Shown: positions 9,000 through 19,059, counted from the stretch's first letter. The stretch is DNA of 64,000 bases from JAOXRU01 sp965247735 (GCA_965247735.1 CBDFHN010000002.1:496001-560000); one strand, 5' to 3'. Notes: generated by a model from the sequence alone, not told the origin. Translations and numbers: made by a program.

Positions 9000-11738
9000 T
9001 TATTCCAGATCTAATGCACCTTGTGAATCATCGGCACCGTCTACATTCTCCTCATCTACAACTTCTATCTCTTCAATCTCTTGCTCTTCTGGCTCTTCTA
9101 CAACAATTGGATCTAGTAACTTTACAGATTTTACTTTATCTGCGGTTAGGATATTACCAGAAGCTTTTATTCCTTTTATAGTGATAAATGGTTCTAACTG
9201 AAGCACCATATTTGGACGTTGCTCCTTACCTCTTACTTTATAAAAAGCAATAGAAGCTACTGGTTTCCAATCTGTACTAACAGCTTCTAATTTAGATTTA
9301 GGGTGATCGCCAATAAACGACTCTTCTCTATTTTCGTGCTCTACCAAGAAACGTTTTACATAATGGCGTTCTTTATCACCATCATAATGGACAGCAGCTA
9401 TTGGTTTCTTAGGATTCCATTTTTCTAGAATAGCAATATCATCAGAAAAATGTAGTGTTACCTCTGGAGTTACTGTTCTTATCATTCCTTTTTGAGTAAT
9501 AATAAGCAGTTTGTCTTCTCCCTTAAACTCCCCAAGTAGTTCTCCTCTACTATCAACATTAATTCTACGAACCACCTCATCGTACCATATTTTTCTTGGC
9601 TTTAATGTAGATACTCCTTTTTCTTTAAGCTCTATTTTCTTAACAGGGTATTTGGTAACGATATTCCCTTTAGATCCTCTTCCTTTTATTAATAAATCGG
9701 CGAAGTCCAAATCCCACTTCATCTTCTTAACACTGCCCGCTTGTTTTAGGTGAATTGTAATTACTTCTGCTTCCCCATTAGGATTGGCGGTAAAATAGGT
9801 TAATACAGACCCTGGTTTTCCTTGGGTAAGGATATATTCCTTATCTCTAGTAACACCACTAACAAAGAAACGTTTGATATAACTAGCTCCCCCTTTACCA
9901 TCTTTATAGATAACATTATAAATGGTACGCTTATCTCCTTTTTTAAATACTGTAATATGGATGATGTTTTTACCCATAAAGGTCTTAGCATCTACCTTGG
10001 TAATCATTACCTTTCCATCTCTGGTAAAGACAATAATATCGTCAATATCACTACAATCACCTACATACTCGTCTTTCTTTAACGAAGTACCTATAAAACC
10101 TTCTTCTCTATTGACATATAGCTTGGTGTTTCTAACCACAACCTTTGTAGCATCTATCTCATCAAAAACACGAATCTCTGATTTACGCTCTCTTCCTTTA
10201 CCATAGTTTTTCTTAAGGCTGGTAAAATAATCAATTGTAAAATCTATAATATTAGCAAGGTGATGTACTACCTCAGCAATCTTCTCTTCTAAAGCATCTA
10301 ATAACTGCTGTGCCTTATCAATATCGAACTTAGAAATACGCTTAATTCGTATCTCGGTAAGTCTGGTAATATCATCTTCGGTAACTGCTCTTTTTAGATG
10401 TTTGGTATATGGTTTTAATCCTTTGTCTATGGCCTTAATAACACCTTCCCATGTTTCTTCTTCTTCAATATCTCTATAGATTCTGTTTTCTATAAAAATA
10501 CGTTCTAAGGATGCAAAGTGCCATTGCTCTTCTAACTCCTTCTTTTGGATCTCTAATTCTGCCCTTAATAAGCCTACAGTTTTATCTGTAGAGAGTCTTA
10601 GCATTTCTGATACTCCAATAAAGATAGGCTTGTTATCTTCTATAATACATGATAACGGTGATATGGAAGATTCACAAGCAGAGAATGCATACAAGGCATC
10701 TATCATCTTATCTGGTGATATACCTCCAGGCAAATGCACTAATATCTCTACATCTGCTGCGGTATTATCTTCTATCTTCTTTATCCTTATCTTTCCCTTA
10801 TCATTTGCTTTTAATATAGAATCTATAAGCGATGATGTATTGGTACCAAAAGGAATTTCTTTTATAACTAGTGTATGCTTATCTAGCTGTTCTATTTTTG
10901 CTCTAACCCTTATTTTTCCACCTCTAAGACCATCGTTATAATTAGAAACATCTATAATACCTGCGGTAGGAAAATCTGGAAAGATACTAAAGCCTTTTCC
11001 TTTAAGGTGTTTTATAGAAGCATCTATTAGTTCTATAAAATTATGCGGCAATACTTTGGTAGACAACCCTACTGCAATACCCTCTGCCCCTTGTGCTAAT
11101 AATAGCGGAAACTTTACGGGTAGGTTTATCGGTTCTTTTTTTCTACCGTCATAAGACATTTGCCATTCGGTAATCTTTGGGCTAAATACTACTTCTAATG
11201 CAAACTTAGATAGACGGGCTTCTATATACCTAGATGCTGCTGCTCTATCTCCAGTAAGAATATTACCCCAGTTTCCTTGGGTATCAATTAATAGTTCTTT
11301 TTGACCAATTTGTACCATAGCATCGGCAATACTCATATCTCCGTGTGGGTGATACTGCATGGTATGCCCTACTACATTTGCTACCTTATTATACCGTCCA
11401 TCATCCAATTCTTTTAGCGAATGCATTATTCTACGTTGCACAGGCTTAAGACCATCTTCTACTGCTGGTACTGCACGTTCTAGAATTACATAGGATGCAT
11501 AGTCCAAAAACCACTCCTTAAACATACCTGTAACCTTGGTAATGGTACCATCACCATCGGTATCATCACCATCAAACTTATGTTTTTCTACCTCAGCTAT
11601 AGGAACAGCGTCTAGTGCAGCACTATCACCTGCTGCCTGTAACTCATCAGATGAATTTACCTCCTGACCATTGGTCTCTTGGGCATCGTGTTCTTGTGAA
11701 TTTTCGTTCTCTTGAGGGTTGTCTTGATTTTCTTCCAT
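9000..11738 (-). CDS. parC: DNA topoisomerase IV subunit A
   Basis: This subunit cuts and rejoins DNA in the type IIA topoisomerase that decatenates daughter chromosomes. The quinolone-determining region is recognisable by HPHGDMSIADAM (from residue 130) and the catalytic Tyr171 in AAASRYIEARL. The C-terminal half shows the repeated strands of a beta-pinwheel and ends in a very acidic tail. An acidic, low-complexity extension of ~65 residues (rich in Glu, Gln, Asn) precedes the catalytic core. No canonical GyrA box is seen, only GRGSKGN, which supports topoisomerase IV rather than gyrase. It lies 66 bases downstream of parE and upstream of the hydroxylase gene. At 912 residues it is in the usual Bacteroidota range. 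Confidence 0.93.
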   Translation of the reverse strand: MEENQDNPQENENSQEHDAQETNGQEVNSSDELQAAGDSAALDAVPIAEVEKHKFDGDDTDGDGTITKVTGMFKEWFLDYASYVILERAVPAVEDGLKPVQRRIMHSLKELDDGRYNKVANVVGHTMQYHPHGDMSIADAMVQIGQKELLIDTQGNWGNILTGDRAAASRYIEARLSKFALEVVFSPKITEWQMSYDGRKKEPINLPVKFPLLLAQGAEGIAVGLSTKVLPHNFIELIDASIKHLKGKGFSIFPDFPTAGIIDVSNYNDGLRGGKIRVRAKIEQLDKHTLVIKEIPFGTNTSSLIDSILKANDKGKIRIKKIEDNTAADVEILVHLPGGISPDKMIDALYAFSACESSISPLSCIIEDNKPIFIGVSEMLRLSTDKTVGLLRAELEIQKKELEEQWHFASLERIFIENRIYRDIEEEETWEGVIKAIDKGLKPYTKHLKRAVTEDDITRLTEIRIKRISKFDIDKAQQLLDALEEKIAEVVHHLANIIDFTIDYFTSLKKNYGKGRERKSEIRVFDEIDATKVVVRNTKLYVNREEGFIGTSLKKDEYVGDCSDIDDIIVFTRDGKVMITKVDAKTFMGKNIIHITVFKKGDKRTIYNVIYKDGKGGASYIKRFFVSGVTRDKEYILTQGKPGSVLTYFTANPNGEAEVITIHLKQAGSVKKMKWDLDFADLLIKGRGSKGNIVTKYPVKKIELKEKGVSTLKPRKIWYDEVVRRINVDSRGELLGEFKGEDKLLIITQKGMIRTVTPEVTLHFSDDIAILEKWNPKKPIAAVHYDGDKERHYVKRFLVEHENREESFIGDHPKSKLEAVSTDWKPVASIAFYKVRGKEQRPNMVLQLEPFITIKGIKASGNILTADKVKSVKLLDPIVVEEPEEQEIEEIEVVDEENVDGADDSQGALDLE

Positions 11739-11804
11739 GAAGAATGCAAATATTTATGTTGGTATAGTAAACTTAGTTTTTCTTGTGATGTATTATAATA
11801 CTTT

Positions 11805-13655
11805 CTATTCGGCTACATCTAACTCCACCTTGAGGTTTTTGATGATAAACTTCTGACGGTCTGGTGTGTTCTTGCCCATATAAAATTCTAGCAATTCTTC
11901 TATAGACATTGTCCTATCTAACATTACAGGATCTAAACGAATATCTTCGCCTATAAAAAACTGAAATTCATCAGGTGAAATCTCTCCAAGTCCCTTAAAT
12001 CGGGTTATCTCTGGCTTCCCTTTTAGTTTTGCCATGGCATCTCTTCGTTCTTCTTCGCTATAACAATAGATGGTATCTTTTTTGTTACGTACCCTAAACA
12101 ATGGGGTTTGTAATATAAAAAGGTGTCCTTCTTTTATCAACTCAGGAAAAAACTGTAAGAAAAAGGTAATTAGTAGTAATCTTATGTGCATACCATCTAC
12201 ATCGGCATCGGTTGCTATTACTACATTGTTATATCGTAATTCTTCTAAGGACTCTTCTATATTAAGTGCTGCCTGTAGGAGATTGAATTCTTCGTTTTCA
12301 TACACAATCTTCTTGCTCATCCCATAACAGTTTAGCGGTTTCCCACGTAAACTAAAAACAGCTTGTGTATTTACATTTCTAGATTTGGTAATAGAACCAG
12401 ATGCAGAATCTCCCTCGGTAATAAACAAGGTGGTATCTAACCTATTGTCCTTTTTAAGATCGCCAAGGTGTACTCTACAGTCTCTTAGCTTTTTATTATG
12501 TAGACTTACTTTTTTAGCTCTATCTCTGGCTAACTTTCTAATTCCAGATAACTCTTTACGTTCGCGTTCTGCCTGAATAATTTTTCGTTGAATAACCTCA
12601 GCTATATCCTGATTCTTGTGCAGGTAATTGTCCAAGTACTTCCCTACAAAATCGTTGATAAAGGTACGTACCGTAGGTAGTTTACCACCCATATCTGTAG
12701 ATCCCAACTTTGTTTTTGTCTGACTCTCAAATACAGGTTCCATAACCTTTATAGAAATGGCTGATATGATAGATTTTCTAATGTCCGATGCATCATAGCT
12801 CTTCCCATAAAACTCTCTAATGGTTTTTACTAATGATTCTCTAAAGGCAGCCTGATGCGTACCTCCCTGTGTGGTATGCTGTCCGTTTACAAAAGAATGA
12901 TACTCCTCACTATACTGTGTTTTACTATGGGTAATTGCTATTTCTATATCTTCGCCTATAAGGTGAATAATAGGATACAGCATATCTTCCTTATTGTTAT
13001 TATCTTCAAGAAGATCTTTAAGTCCATTATCAGAAAAGTACTTCTCGCCATTAAAAACTATAGTTAACCCTAGGTTTAGGTACACATAGTTTTTAATCAT
13101 TTTTATGACATACTCGTTTCTGTATTTATAGTTTTTAAAGATGGTAGCATCTGGTATAAAAATTACCTTGGTTCCTTTACGTCTAGAGCTATCTACAATA
13201 GCGCCATCATCAATTAAGTTTCCTTGTTCAAAAGAAGCAGCTTTAAGCTTGCTATCTCTAGAAGACTCTACAATAAAACTACTAGAGAGTGCATTTACGG
13301 CTTTTGTACCTACCCCGTTAAGCCCTACAGATTTTTTAAAGGCCTTAGAATCGTACTTACCACCAGTATTCATTTTAGAAACCACATCTACAACCTTACC
13401 CAGTGGTATACCTCTACCATAATCTCTAACGGTAACTGCACTTTCCTTAATCCCTATTTCTATAGTCTTACCAGCACCCATCACAAACTCATCTATAGAG
13501 TTGTCCAACACTTCTTTAAGTAGAATATAGATACCATCATCAGCAGCAGAACCATCCCCAAGCTTACCAATATACATCCCTGGACGCATTCTTATATGCT
13601 CTTTCCAATCTAGTGATCGTATATTATCTTCGGTATATTGCGCTTCGTTTGACAT
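11805..13655 (-). CDS. parE: DNA topoisomerase IV subunit B (ATPase)
   Basis: This is the ATP-hydrolysing partner of ParC. The GHKL ATPase motifs are present: EVLDNSIDEF (~48-57), DYGRGIPLG (~78-86) and GLNGVGTKAVNALS (~111-124). The TOPRIM domain shows the acidic metal-binding residues in LFITEGDSASGS (~410-420) and DADVDGMHIR (~483-492). The length of 616 fits ParE rather than the longer GyrB of many bacteria. It is the first gene of a minus-strand run parE-parC-hydroxylase and lies next to the long repeat-filled gap that begins at 13656. Confidence 0.94.
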   Translation of the reverse strand: MSNEAQYTEDNIRSLDWKEHIRMRPGMYIGKLGDGSAADDGIYILLKEVLDNSIDEFVMGAGKTIEIGIKESAVTVRDYGRGIPLGKVVDVVSKMNTGGKYDSKAFKKSVGLNGVGTKAVNALSSSFIVESSRDSKLKAASFEQGNLIDDGAIVDSSRRKGTKVIFIPDATIFKNYKYRNEYVIKMIKNYVYLNLGLTIVFNGEKYFSDNGLKDLLEDNNNKEDMLYPIIHLIGEDIEIAITHSKTQYSEEYHSFVNGQHTTQGGTHQAAFRESLVKTIREFYGKSYDASDIRKSIISAISIKVMEPVFESQTKTKLGSTDMGGKLPTVRTFINDFVGKYLDNYLHKNQDIAEVIQRKIIQAERERKELSGIRKLARDRAKKVSLHNKKLRDCRVHLGDLKKDNRLDTTLFITEGDSASGSITKSRNVNTQAVFSLRGKPLNCYGMSKKIVYENEEFNLLQAALNIEESLEELRYNNVVIATDADVDGMHIRLLLITFFLQFFPELIKEGHLFILQTPLFRVRNKKDTIYCYSEEERRDAMAKLKGKPEITRFKGLGEISPDEFQFFIGEDIRLDPVMLDRTMSIEELLEFYMGKNTPDRQKFIIKNLKVELDVAE

Positions 13656-13749
13656 AAAAAATGGGAATCTAAAGGTTGTACGGCTAATATAATAACTGCG
13701 ATTAACATATAAAACCTCTATGCCAAAATTTAATTAACAAAATACATCC

Positions 13750-14160
13750 TCTAAAAAGTATTAAGTACAAAGTATTGAGTATTAAGACACCTAGCCGAAA
13801 AGCTTTTTAGTTTACGAAAAGCAGTTTTGTTTAATAACGTGTATTCGTTTATTGCTTACTCATACTCTTGATTTTGTTTAATCGGTTAAACGATTAGCAC
13901 TACAGTACTATTGCCTCTTCGCTATTGGCTAGAAATAGTATTAAGTACAAAGTAGTGAGTATTAAGATACCAAGTCGAGTGGCTTTTAGTTTACGAGAAG
14001 TTGTCTTGATTCTAACAGCGAAGCGGTCTATTATCTATCCTCTAAAAAAGTATTGAGTAGTGAGTACAAAGTATTAAGACACCTAATCAAGAAACTTTTT
14101 AGTTAACAAGAAGCTGTCTTATGTCTTGTCTCTAGCAGCGCAGCGGTCTTTTTCCTGCAA
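13750..14160 (-). repeat. Array of ~100-bp degenerate repeats (left array, reverse orientation)
   Basis: Three degenerate copies start near 13755, 13928 and 14042. Each has the order AGTATTGAGTACAAAGTATT, AAGACACCTA, then ~20 bases with CTTTTTAGTTTAC, and (in two) CAGCGAAGCGGTCT or CAGCGCAGCGGTCT. They are reverse complements of the repeats at 16861-17275 and 18838-19045. No coding frame runs through them. Confidence 0.8.
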
Positions 14161-14173
14161 CCCCTTGTTGAAC

Positions 14174-14517
14174 TGTCTGTAGGTTCTAGTTTAATACCCA
14201 CAACCCCATTGTGTGCCTAGTGTTGGGTATTAATTTAAGACCTGTAGACACTTGTGGTACTGTCTATAGGCTCTAATTTAATACCCACAACCCCATTGTA
14301 CACCTAGTGTTGGGTATTAATTTAAAACCTGAGGACACTTGTGGTACTGTCTGTAGGCTCTAATTTAATACCCACAACCCCATTGTGTGCCTAGTGTTGG
14401 GTATTAATTTAAGACCTGTAGACACTTGTGGTACTGTCTGTAGCCTCTAATTTAATACCCACAGCCCCATTGTGTGCCTAGTGTTGGGTATTAATTTAAG
14501 ACCTATAGACACCTAAA
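14174..14517. repeat. Four tandem 87-bp repeats, each with a hairpin
   Basis: The segment TTTAATACCCA recurs at 14190, 14277, 14364 and 14451, exactly 87 bases apart each time. Each unit holds the inverted arms TTAATACCCA and TGGGTATTAA around a ~24-base loop, followed by a linker (GACACTTGTGGTACTGTCTG in most copies). Copies differ by a few substitutions and the last one is incomplete. The repeat lies between parE and the EamA genes. Confidence 0.88.
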
Positions 14518-14720
14518 CAACGTGGTATAGGACGTTCAGAACGTACTGTAAGTAGTATTTTATAATTTTGAATAGGCTTTTAATTTAACAATCAACACTA
14601 AGAATTATCACCTATCTATGAATAAACAGTCTTGTCTCTTGTGTCTAACAGCGTAGCGATCTTGACTCTATATTCTAACAGCATAGCGGTATTGGTTCTA
14701 TCCCTTATGTTCTCCCCCCT
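14518..14720. other. Rest of the parE-EamA gap with degenerate repeat pieces
   Basis: About 200 bases with no gene. Near 14650-14695 there are two pieces of the dispersed repeat (AACAGCGTAGCGATCTTGA and AACAGCATAGCGGTATTGG). A short palindrome ACGTTC-AG-AACGT lies near 14533. Confidence 0.6.
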
Positions 14721-15635
14721 TTAAGCAATCTTAGCCTTAGTCCTATTTTTAATAACGCCAAGATATACAATTCCAATAATGATAATAATGCCTCCAATAA
14801 ACTGAAGTAAAGACAAGGTTTCGCCCAGCAATATATACGCAAACATAATTGTAGATGCAGGCCCTATACTTGCTATAATAGAAAAATTGGGAGCGCCTAA
14901 TCTTTCTATAGCAGCAGATACCAAATATGATGGAATAATGGTACAAAAAACCGCCATTATTAATCCTATTATATATATCTGATATGGATAATTAAGTAAC
15001 GTTTCGGTATTAGATATTCCAAAATGAAATAAGGTAAACAAACAGGCAATAGTCATGGCATATGAGGTAAATGTTTTAACACCAAGCTTAGGAATTAACC
15101 ATCCACTGCCTATTAAATATATGGCATAGGTAAGGGCACTTAAAAACACCAAGAATACACCCAATACCACATTGTTTTGACTTAGATCTAATTCCCCCCA
15201 AAAGGTAATAACCACACCTATATAAGTAAGCAGTATGGTAACAACCTGTGGAAATGTAATTTTCTCTTTAAAGAAGATACTAGCCAGTACCAACACTATT
15301 GTAGGATAGGTAAATAATATAATTCGTTCTAGTCCTGCCTTTATAAACCGTAAGCCTTCAAAATCGAGATAACTAGCCAAATAGTAACCTATAAAACCAA
15401 AGAAAATCAGCCATAAATAATCTTTTCTGGATAGCTTACCACTCTTTTTTGTACCATACCTAAGGACCATAAACAGATAAAATGGTAAGGAAAATAGCAT
15501 CCTAAAAACCAACAAGTTAATAGGTTCTATACCATATATATATGCCATTTTTACTAGAACTGCTTTTGCTGAAAAAAGAACTATGCCAGCAACAGCCATA
15601 AGGATTCCTACGACATAGGGTTGTTTTGATTTCAT
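14721..15635 (-). CDS. EamA (DMT superfamily) transporter, copy 1
   Basis: The 304 residues form ten hydrophobic helices in two EamA repeats, the layout of drug/metabolite transporters of the inner membrane. Conserved features include FSAKAVLVKMAY in helix 1 and GLERIILFTYP at the end of the first half. It aligns without gaps over its whole length with the neighbour at 15858 and is identical at about four of five positions by eye, so the two arose by tandem duplication. The substrate is unknown. It ends a few bases from a long gap containing repeat arrays on its 3' side. Confidence 0.85.
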   Translation of the reverse strand: MKSKQPYVVGILMAVAGIVLFSAKAVLVKMAYIYGIEPINLLVFRMLFSLPFYLFMVLRYGTKKSGKLSRKDYLWLIFFGFIGYYLASYLDFEGLRFIKAGLERIILFTYPTIVLVLASIFFKEKITFPQVVTILLTYIGVVITFWGELDLSQNNVVLGVFLVFLSALTYAIYLIGSGWLIPKLGVKTFTSYAMTIACLFTLFHFGISNTETLLNYPYQIYIIGLIMAVFCTIIPSYLVSAAIERLGAPNFSIIASIGPASTIMFAYILLGETLSLLQFIGGIIIIIGIVYLGVIKNRTKAKIA

Positions 15636-15857
15636 CTCGATGGTTTAAGAACTATAAAACTAGCCACTGTATATTTATTATAAGATACAATAAGGCTGTA
15701 ATACTCTAAAACAAGAGTGTTTTATTGTTAGTTGTTAATTATTACGCAAATATATAGATAATAATTAACACAAAAAGAATAAATAAGAACAAAATATAGA
15801 TGATTATTACTTCGCCCCTAATACTAGTTACATCCTATAAGCTTAGTAGGTAAAGTA

Positions 15858-16772
15858 TTAAACAGCTTTTGCCTTAGCTCTATTTTTAATAACCCCTAGA
15901 TATACAATTCCCAGAATAATAATTGCTGCTCCTATAAACTGAAGCAAAGACAAGGTTTCTCCTAAAAAAAAATATGCTAGTAGTATAGTAGATACAGGGC
16001 CTATACTTGCGATAATAGAAAAGTTGGCAGCACCTAATTTCCCTATCGCGGCAGATACTAGATATGATGGTATAATGGTGCAAAAAATAGCCATTACCAA
16101 TCCAATTATATATATCTGATACGGGTAATTAAACAAGGTACCAGTATTAGCCATTCCAAAGTGAAATATGGTAAACAAACATGCTACAGTCATAGCATAA
16201 GATGTAAACGCTTTAACACCAAACTTAGGAATTAACCATCCACTACCAACTAGATATATTGCATAACTGAGAGCGCTTAAAAAAACGAGGAAAGCACCTA
16301 GCATGATATTGTTTTGAACCACATTTAATTCTCCCCAAAAGATAATGACCACCCCTATATAAGCAAGTAGTATTGCTATAACTTGTGGAAACGTAATTTT
16401 CTCTTTAAAAAAGATGCTAGACAATAACAACACTATAATAGGATAGGTAAATAGTACTATCCGTTCTAAGCCTGCCTTTATAAACTGTAAGCCTTCAAAA
16501 TCTAGATAACTAGCCATATAATAACCTATAAAACCAAAGAAAACCAACCATAAATAATCCTTTTTAGATACCTTATCACTCCTTGTTGTACCATACCTAA
16601 CTGCCATAAAAACATAAAATGGTAAGGAAAACAGCATTCTAAGAACCAATAAATTGATAGGTGCTATATCATAGACATACGCCATTTTTACAAGAACTGC
16701 TTTTGCAGAGAAAAGTACTATACCAGCAACGGCCATTAAGATTCCTATAGCATAGGATTGTTTTGATATCAT
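15858..16772 (-). CDS. EamA (DMT superfamily) transporter, copy 2
   Basis: A paralogue of the gene at 14721, also 304 residues with ten predicted helices. Differences cluster in loops (KKSGKLSRKD versus TRSDKVSKKD) and in the C-terminal tail, while helix 1 and the GLERI segment are nearly unchanged; this is what purifying selection on both copies would give. The 222-base spacer between the two genes holds no repeat of the flanking arrays. Transport substrate is not predictable; amino acids or metabolites are exported or taken up by other members. Confidence 0.85.
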   Translation of the reverse strand: MISKQSYAIGILMAVAGIVLFSAKAVLVKMAYVYDIAPINLLVLRMLFSLPFYVFMAVRYGTTRSDKVSKKDYLWLVFFGFIGYYMASYLDFEGLQFIKAGLERIVLFTYPIIVLLLSSIFFKEKITFPQVIAILLAYIGVVIIFWGELNVVQNNIMLGAFLVFLSALSYAIYLVGSGWLIPKFGVKAFTSYAMTVACLFTIFHFGMANTGTLFNYPYQIYIIGLVMAIFCTIIPSYLVSAAIGKLGAANFSIIASIGPVSTILLAYFFLGETLSLLQFIGAAIIILGIVYLGVIKNRAKAKAV

Positions 16773-16860
16773 CTCTATAAATTATGAGCGGACAAAACTA
16801 GGTATTGTTAGCTTCTAGGTATTTCTAAATACTAGGAAATTACAATGGTCAGATTGGAGA

Positions 16861-17275
16861 ATAGAGGATAGATCGCTGCGCTGTTAGAACATAGAGGATA
16901 GACCGCTTTGCTGTTAGAAGATAGAATCAAGATCGCTACGCTACTAGAGGCAAGACCTTACTCTAAACTAAAAAGCTTCTCGGCTTAGTGTCTTAATACT
17001 TTGTACTCAATACTCTGTTAGAAGATAGAATCAAGATCGCTGCGCTGCTAGAGGCAAGACCTTACTCATAAACTATAAGACTCTCGGCTTAGTGTCTTAA
17101 TACTTTGTACTCAATACTCTGTTAGAAGATAGAATCAAGATCGCTGCGCTGTGCTAGAGGCAAGACCTTACTCATAAACTAAAAAGCTTCTCGGCTTAGT
17201 GTCTTAATACTTTGTACTCAATACTCTGTTAGAAGATAGAATCAAGATCGCTATGCTACAAGAGGTAAGACTGTT
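16861..17275 (+). repeat. Tandem ~104-bp repeat array (right array 1)
   Basis: Units starting GTTAGAAGATAGAATCAAGA occur at 16913, 17017, 17121 and 17228, that is at 104, 104 and 107 bases; the last is partial. Each carries a GATCGCTRCGCT core, the segment AGAGGCAAGACC, and TCTTAATACTTTGTACTCAA. Two shorter relatives precede them at ~16868-16912. The array is the reverse complement of the one at 13750-14160. Confidence 0.88.
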
Positions 17276-17454
17276 CATTAATGTTTAATTTTTAATGCTA
17301 AGTGTTTAATTAAGCATTTATAACTAAAGATAAAAAATAGACTTTACTATAATTACTTCCTTTAAAAAAGTTATAAGCTAATAACTTGGAAATTAGATTT
17401 TATATAAGCAGACTACTAGTATTAACCTTTCCTTTTTTTATCCTAGATTTGGTA
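17276..17454. other. Gap between repeat array and lipoprotein gene
   Basis: About 180 AT-rich bases with no gene, repeat or terminator that I can recognise. Confidence 0.5.
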
Positions 17455-18732
17455 TTATTTTACAAAAGCAGGTAACTCTACTACATAAGACTCTACAGAT
17501 TTACCATCGTCAGTACCACTCCAATCTGAACCAAAAAGTACTCTTGTACCTGTAGGGCTTATTACAGCATGAGGTTCTCCCCAGTAGTCAAATTCGTTTT
17601 CATCTGCTCTATGGTGTCCAATACGGAATACTTCTATATTACCGAGTTCAACATGAGCTATTACGAGTTCTTGATCTAATAAAGACTGTCCATCTCCCTT
17701 ATAACCAATCATGGAAGCAGCAATCCATCCTGGGTTCTTATGTGCGACAGCTGAAATGTGTGTCCCGCTTTTTGGATAGTCGTAGCCTAAACTTTGACTT
17801 ATAATAGGTATGCAATCACCTGTAGTAAGATCATACGCAATAATATTACCTAAACAACCTCCATTTGGACCTTCTTCAAAAGTTACTGAAAAATCAGCAT
17901 CTGTTCCGTTAGCAAATTTCCCTAAGCAAGAATGCTCCACACTACTTTTGTTCATTTTTGCTTTTAGATTACCTTCTGAATCATATGATGATGTCGCATG
18001 AAAAAACAAATTACCACTAGGTGCAGGCATAGGTGCGGTATAACTAATATTATCAATATTAAATGTGGTTAGTTTTTTTGTAGATAATCGATAGGAATAT
18101 GCTTGATTATTATCACATCTAAAACCAATTACATCAGAATCCCAAGACATCATTTGAACATCATTACCCATACTTATGTTTCCAGAACATCCTATAAGAT
18201 CCTTTAAATTAACCAATACCTCTTTGTTTTTTGAGGATACTGAGTATTTTGTAAAATCATGCGTTGTTGAGTCTAAATAATACAATATATCAGGGGCATT
18301 AAAATCCCAAAACAATTGTTCTAAATCATCTGGATTAACATCACTTAGGTTACGAATAAAGGTATAGTCCATACCATCTAATAATTGATGAACACCATTG
18401 GTTTGGTTGTACAATATCATTCTACTTTCATCAGCATTCCATGCTTGTATGGTACTGTACATAGGTTTTATAACGCCACCTACGGTTCCGTCAGAAATTC
18501 GTCTAATAATGGTTCCAAATGATGGATCAACTATCGTTTTTAAATAGCCAGGCCTTGGTATATCTTGCATAGGATGCGGTGATAAATCGTTGGCGGTTAA
18601 TTCAGCAGCAGCATTTACTGGAAGGACAGTACCATCTTTATCTGGGTCAGCATTGTTATCACTGTCACCAGAGCAACTTAGTATAAAAAGGCTAATAACA
18701 ACAAATAGCTGGTAGGTTTTAAAACATTTCAT
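17455..18732 (-). CDS. Secreted lipoprotein with propeller-like (TolB-like) repeats, function unknown
   Basis: A lipoprotein signal ends at ISLFILSC (Cys20) and is followed by an Asp/Asn-rich linker. The rest has repeated blocks of the type DESRMILYNQTNGVHQLLDG, DAPDILYYLDSTTHDFTKY-like strands and GTRVLFGSDWSG, which resemble the WD40-like/TolB beta-propeller of oligogalacturonate lyase-like and polysaccharide-related proteins. Two Cys pairs (IGCSGN and GGCLGN) may form disulfides. The gene stands alone and is bracketed by the ~104-bp repeats on both sides (16861-17275 and 18838-19045), which suggests it was inserted or that the repeats accumulate in this plastic spot. A catalytic role cannot be claimed. 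Confidence 0.75.
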   Translation of the reverse strand: MKCFKTYQLFVVISLFILSCSGDSDNNADPDKDGTVLPVNAAAELTANDLSPHPMQDIPRPGYLKTIVDPSFGTIIRRISDGTVGGVIKPMYSTIQAWNADESRMILYNQTNGVHQLLDGMDYTFIRNLSDVNPDDLEQLFWDFNAPDILYYLDSTTHDFTKYSVSSKNKEVLVNLKDLIGCSGNISMGNDVQMMSWDSDVIGFRCDNNQAYSYRLSTKKLTTFNIDNISYTAPMPAPSGNLFFHATSSYDSEGNLKAKMNKSSVEHSCLGKFANGTDADFSVTFEEGPNGGCLGNIIAYDLTTGDCIPIISQSLGYDYPKSGTHISAVAHKNPGWIAASMIGYKGDGQSLLDQELVIAHVELGNIEVFRIGHHRADENEFDYWGEPHAVISPTGTRVLFGSDWSGTDDGKSVESYVVELPAFVK

Positions 18733-18837
18733 GAAGTAAAATTTAAGAAGTTTAAAACATATACGGTAAAGTCATACACTATGGTTTATATTTTTAAATA
18801 TTTAGTGCAGAATTAAGAAACAAGACTGCTTTGCTGC

Positions 18838-19045
18838 CAAAACATAGAATCAAGATCGCTACGCTACTAGAGGCAAGACCTTACTCATAAACTATAAGAC
18901 TCTCGGCTTAGTGTCTTAATACTTTGTACTCAATACTCTGTTAGAAGATAGAATCAAGATCGCTGCGCTGCTAGAGGCAAGACCATACTCATAAACTATA
19001 AGACTCTTGACTAGGTATCTTAATACTCACTACTTTGTACTTAAT
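18838..19045 (+). repeat. ~104-bp repeat array (right array 2)
   Basis: Two further copies of the 104-bp repeat in the same orientation as 16861-17275: one from ~18845 (CATAGAATCAAGATCGCTAC) and one from ~18940 (GTTAGAAGATAGAATCAAGA). The second decays into CTTGACTAGGTATCTTAATA. They lie between the lipoprotein start and the terminator of ychF. Confidence 0.85.
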
Positions 19046-19059
19046 ACTTTTTTAAACCC

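Noticed and set aside
13750..19045. CRISPR array
   Set aside because: The repeats are 87-107 bases long, contiguous without unique spacers, and no cas genes are in the window.
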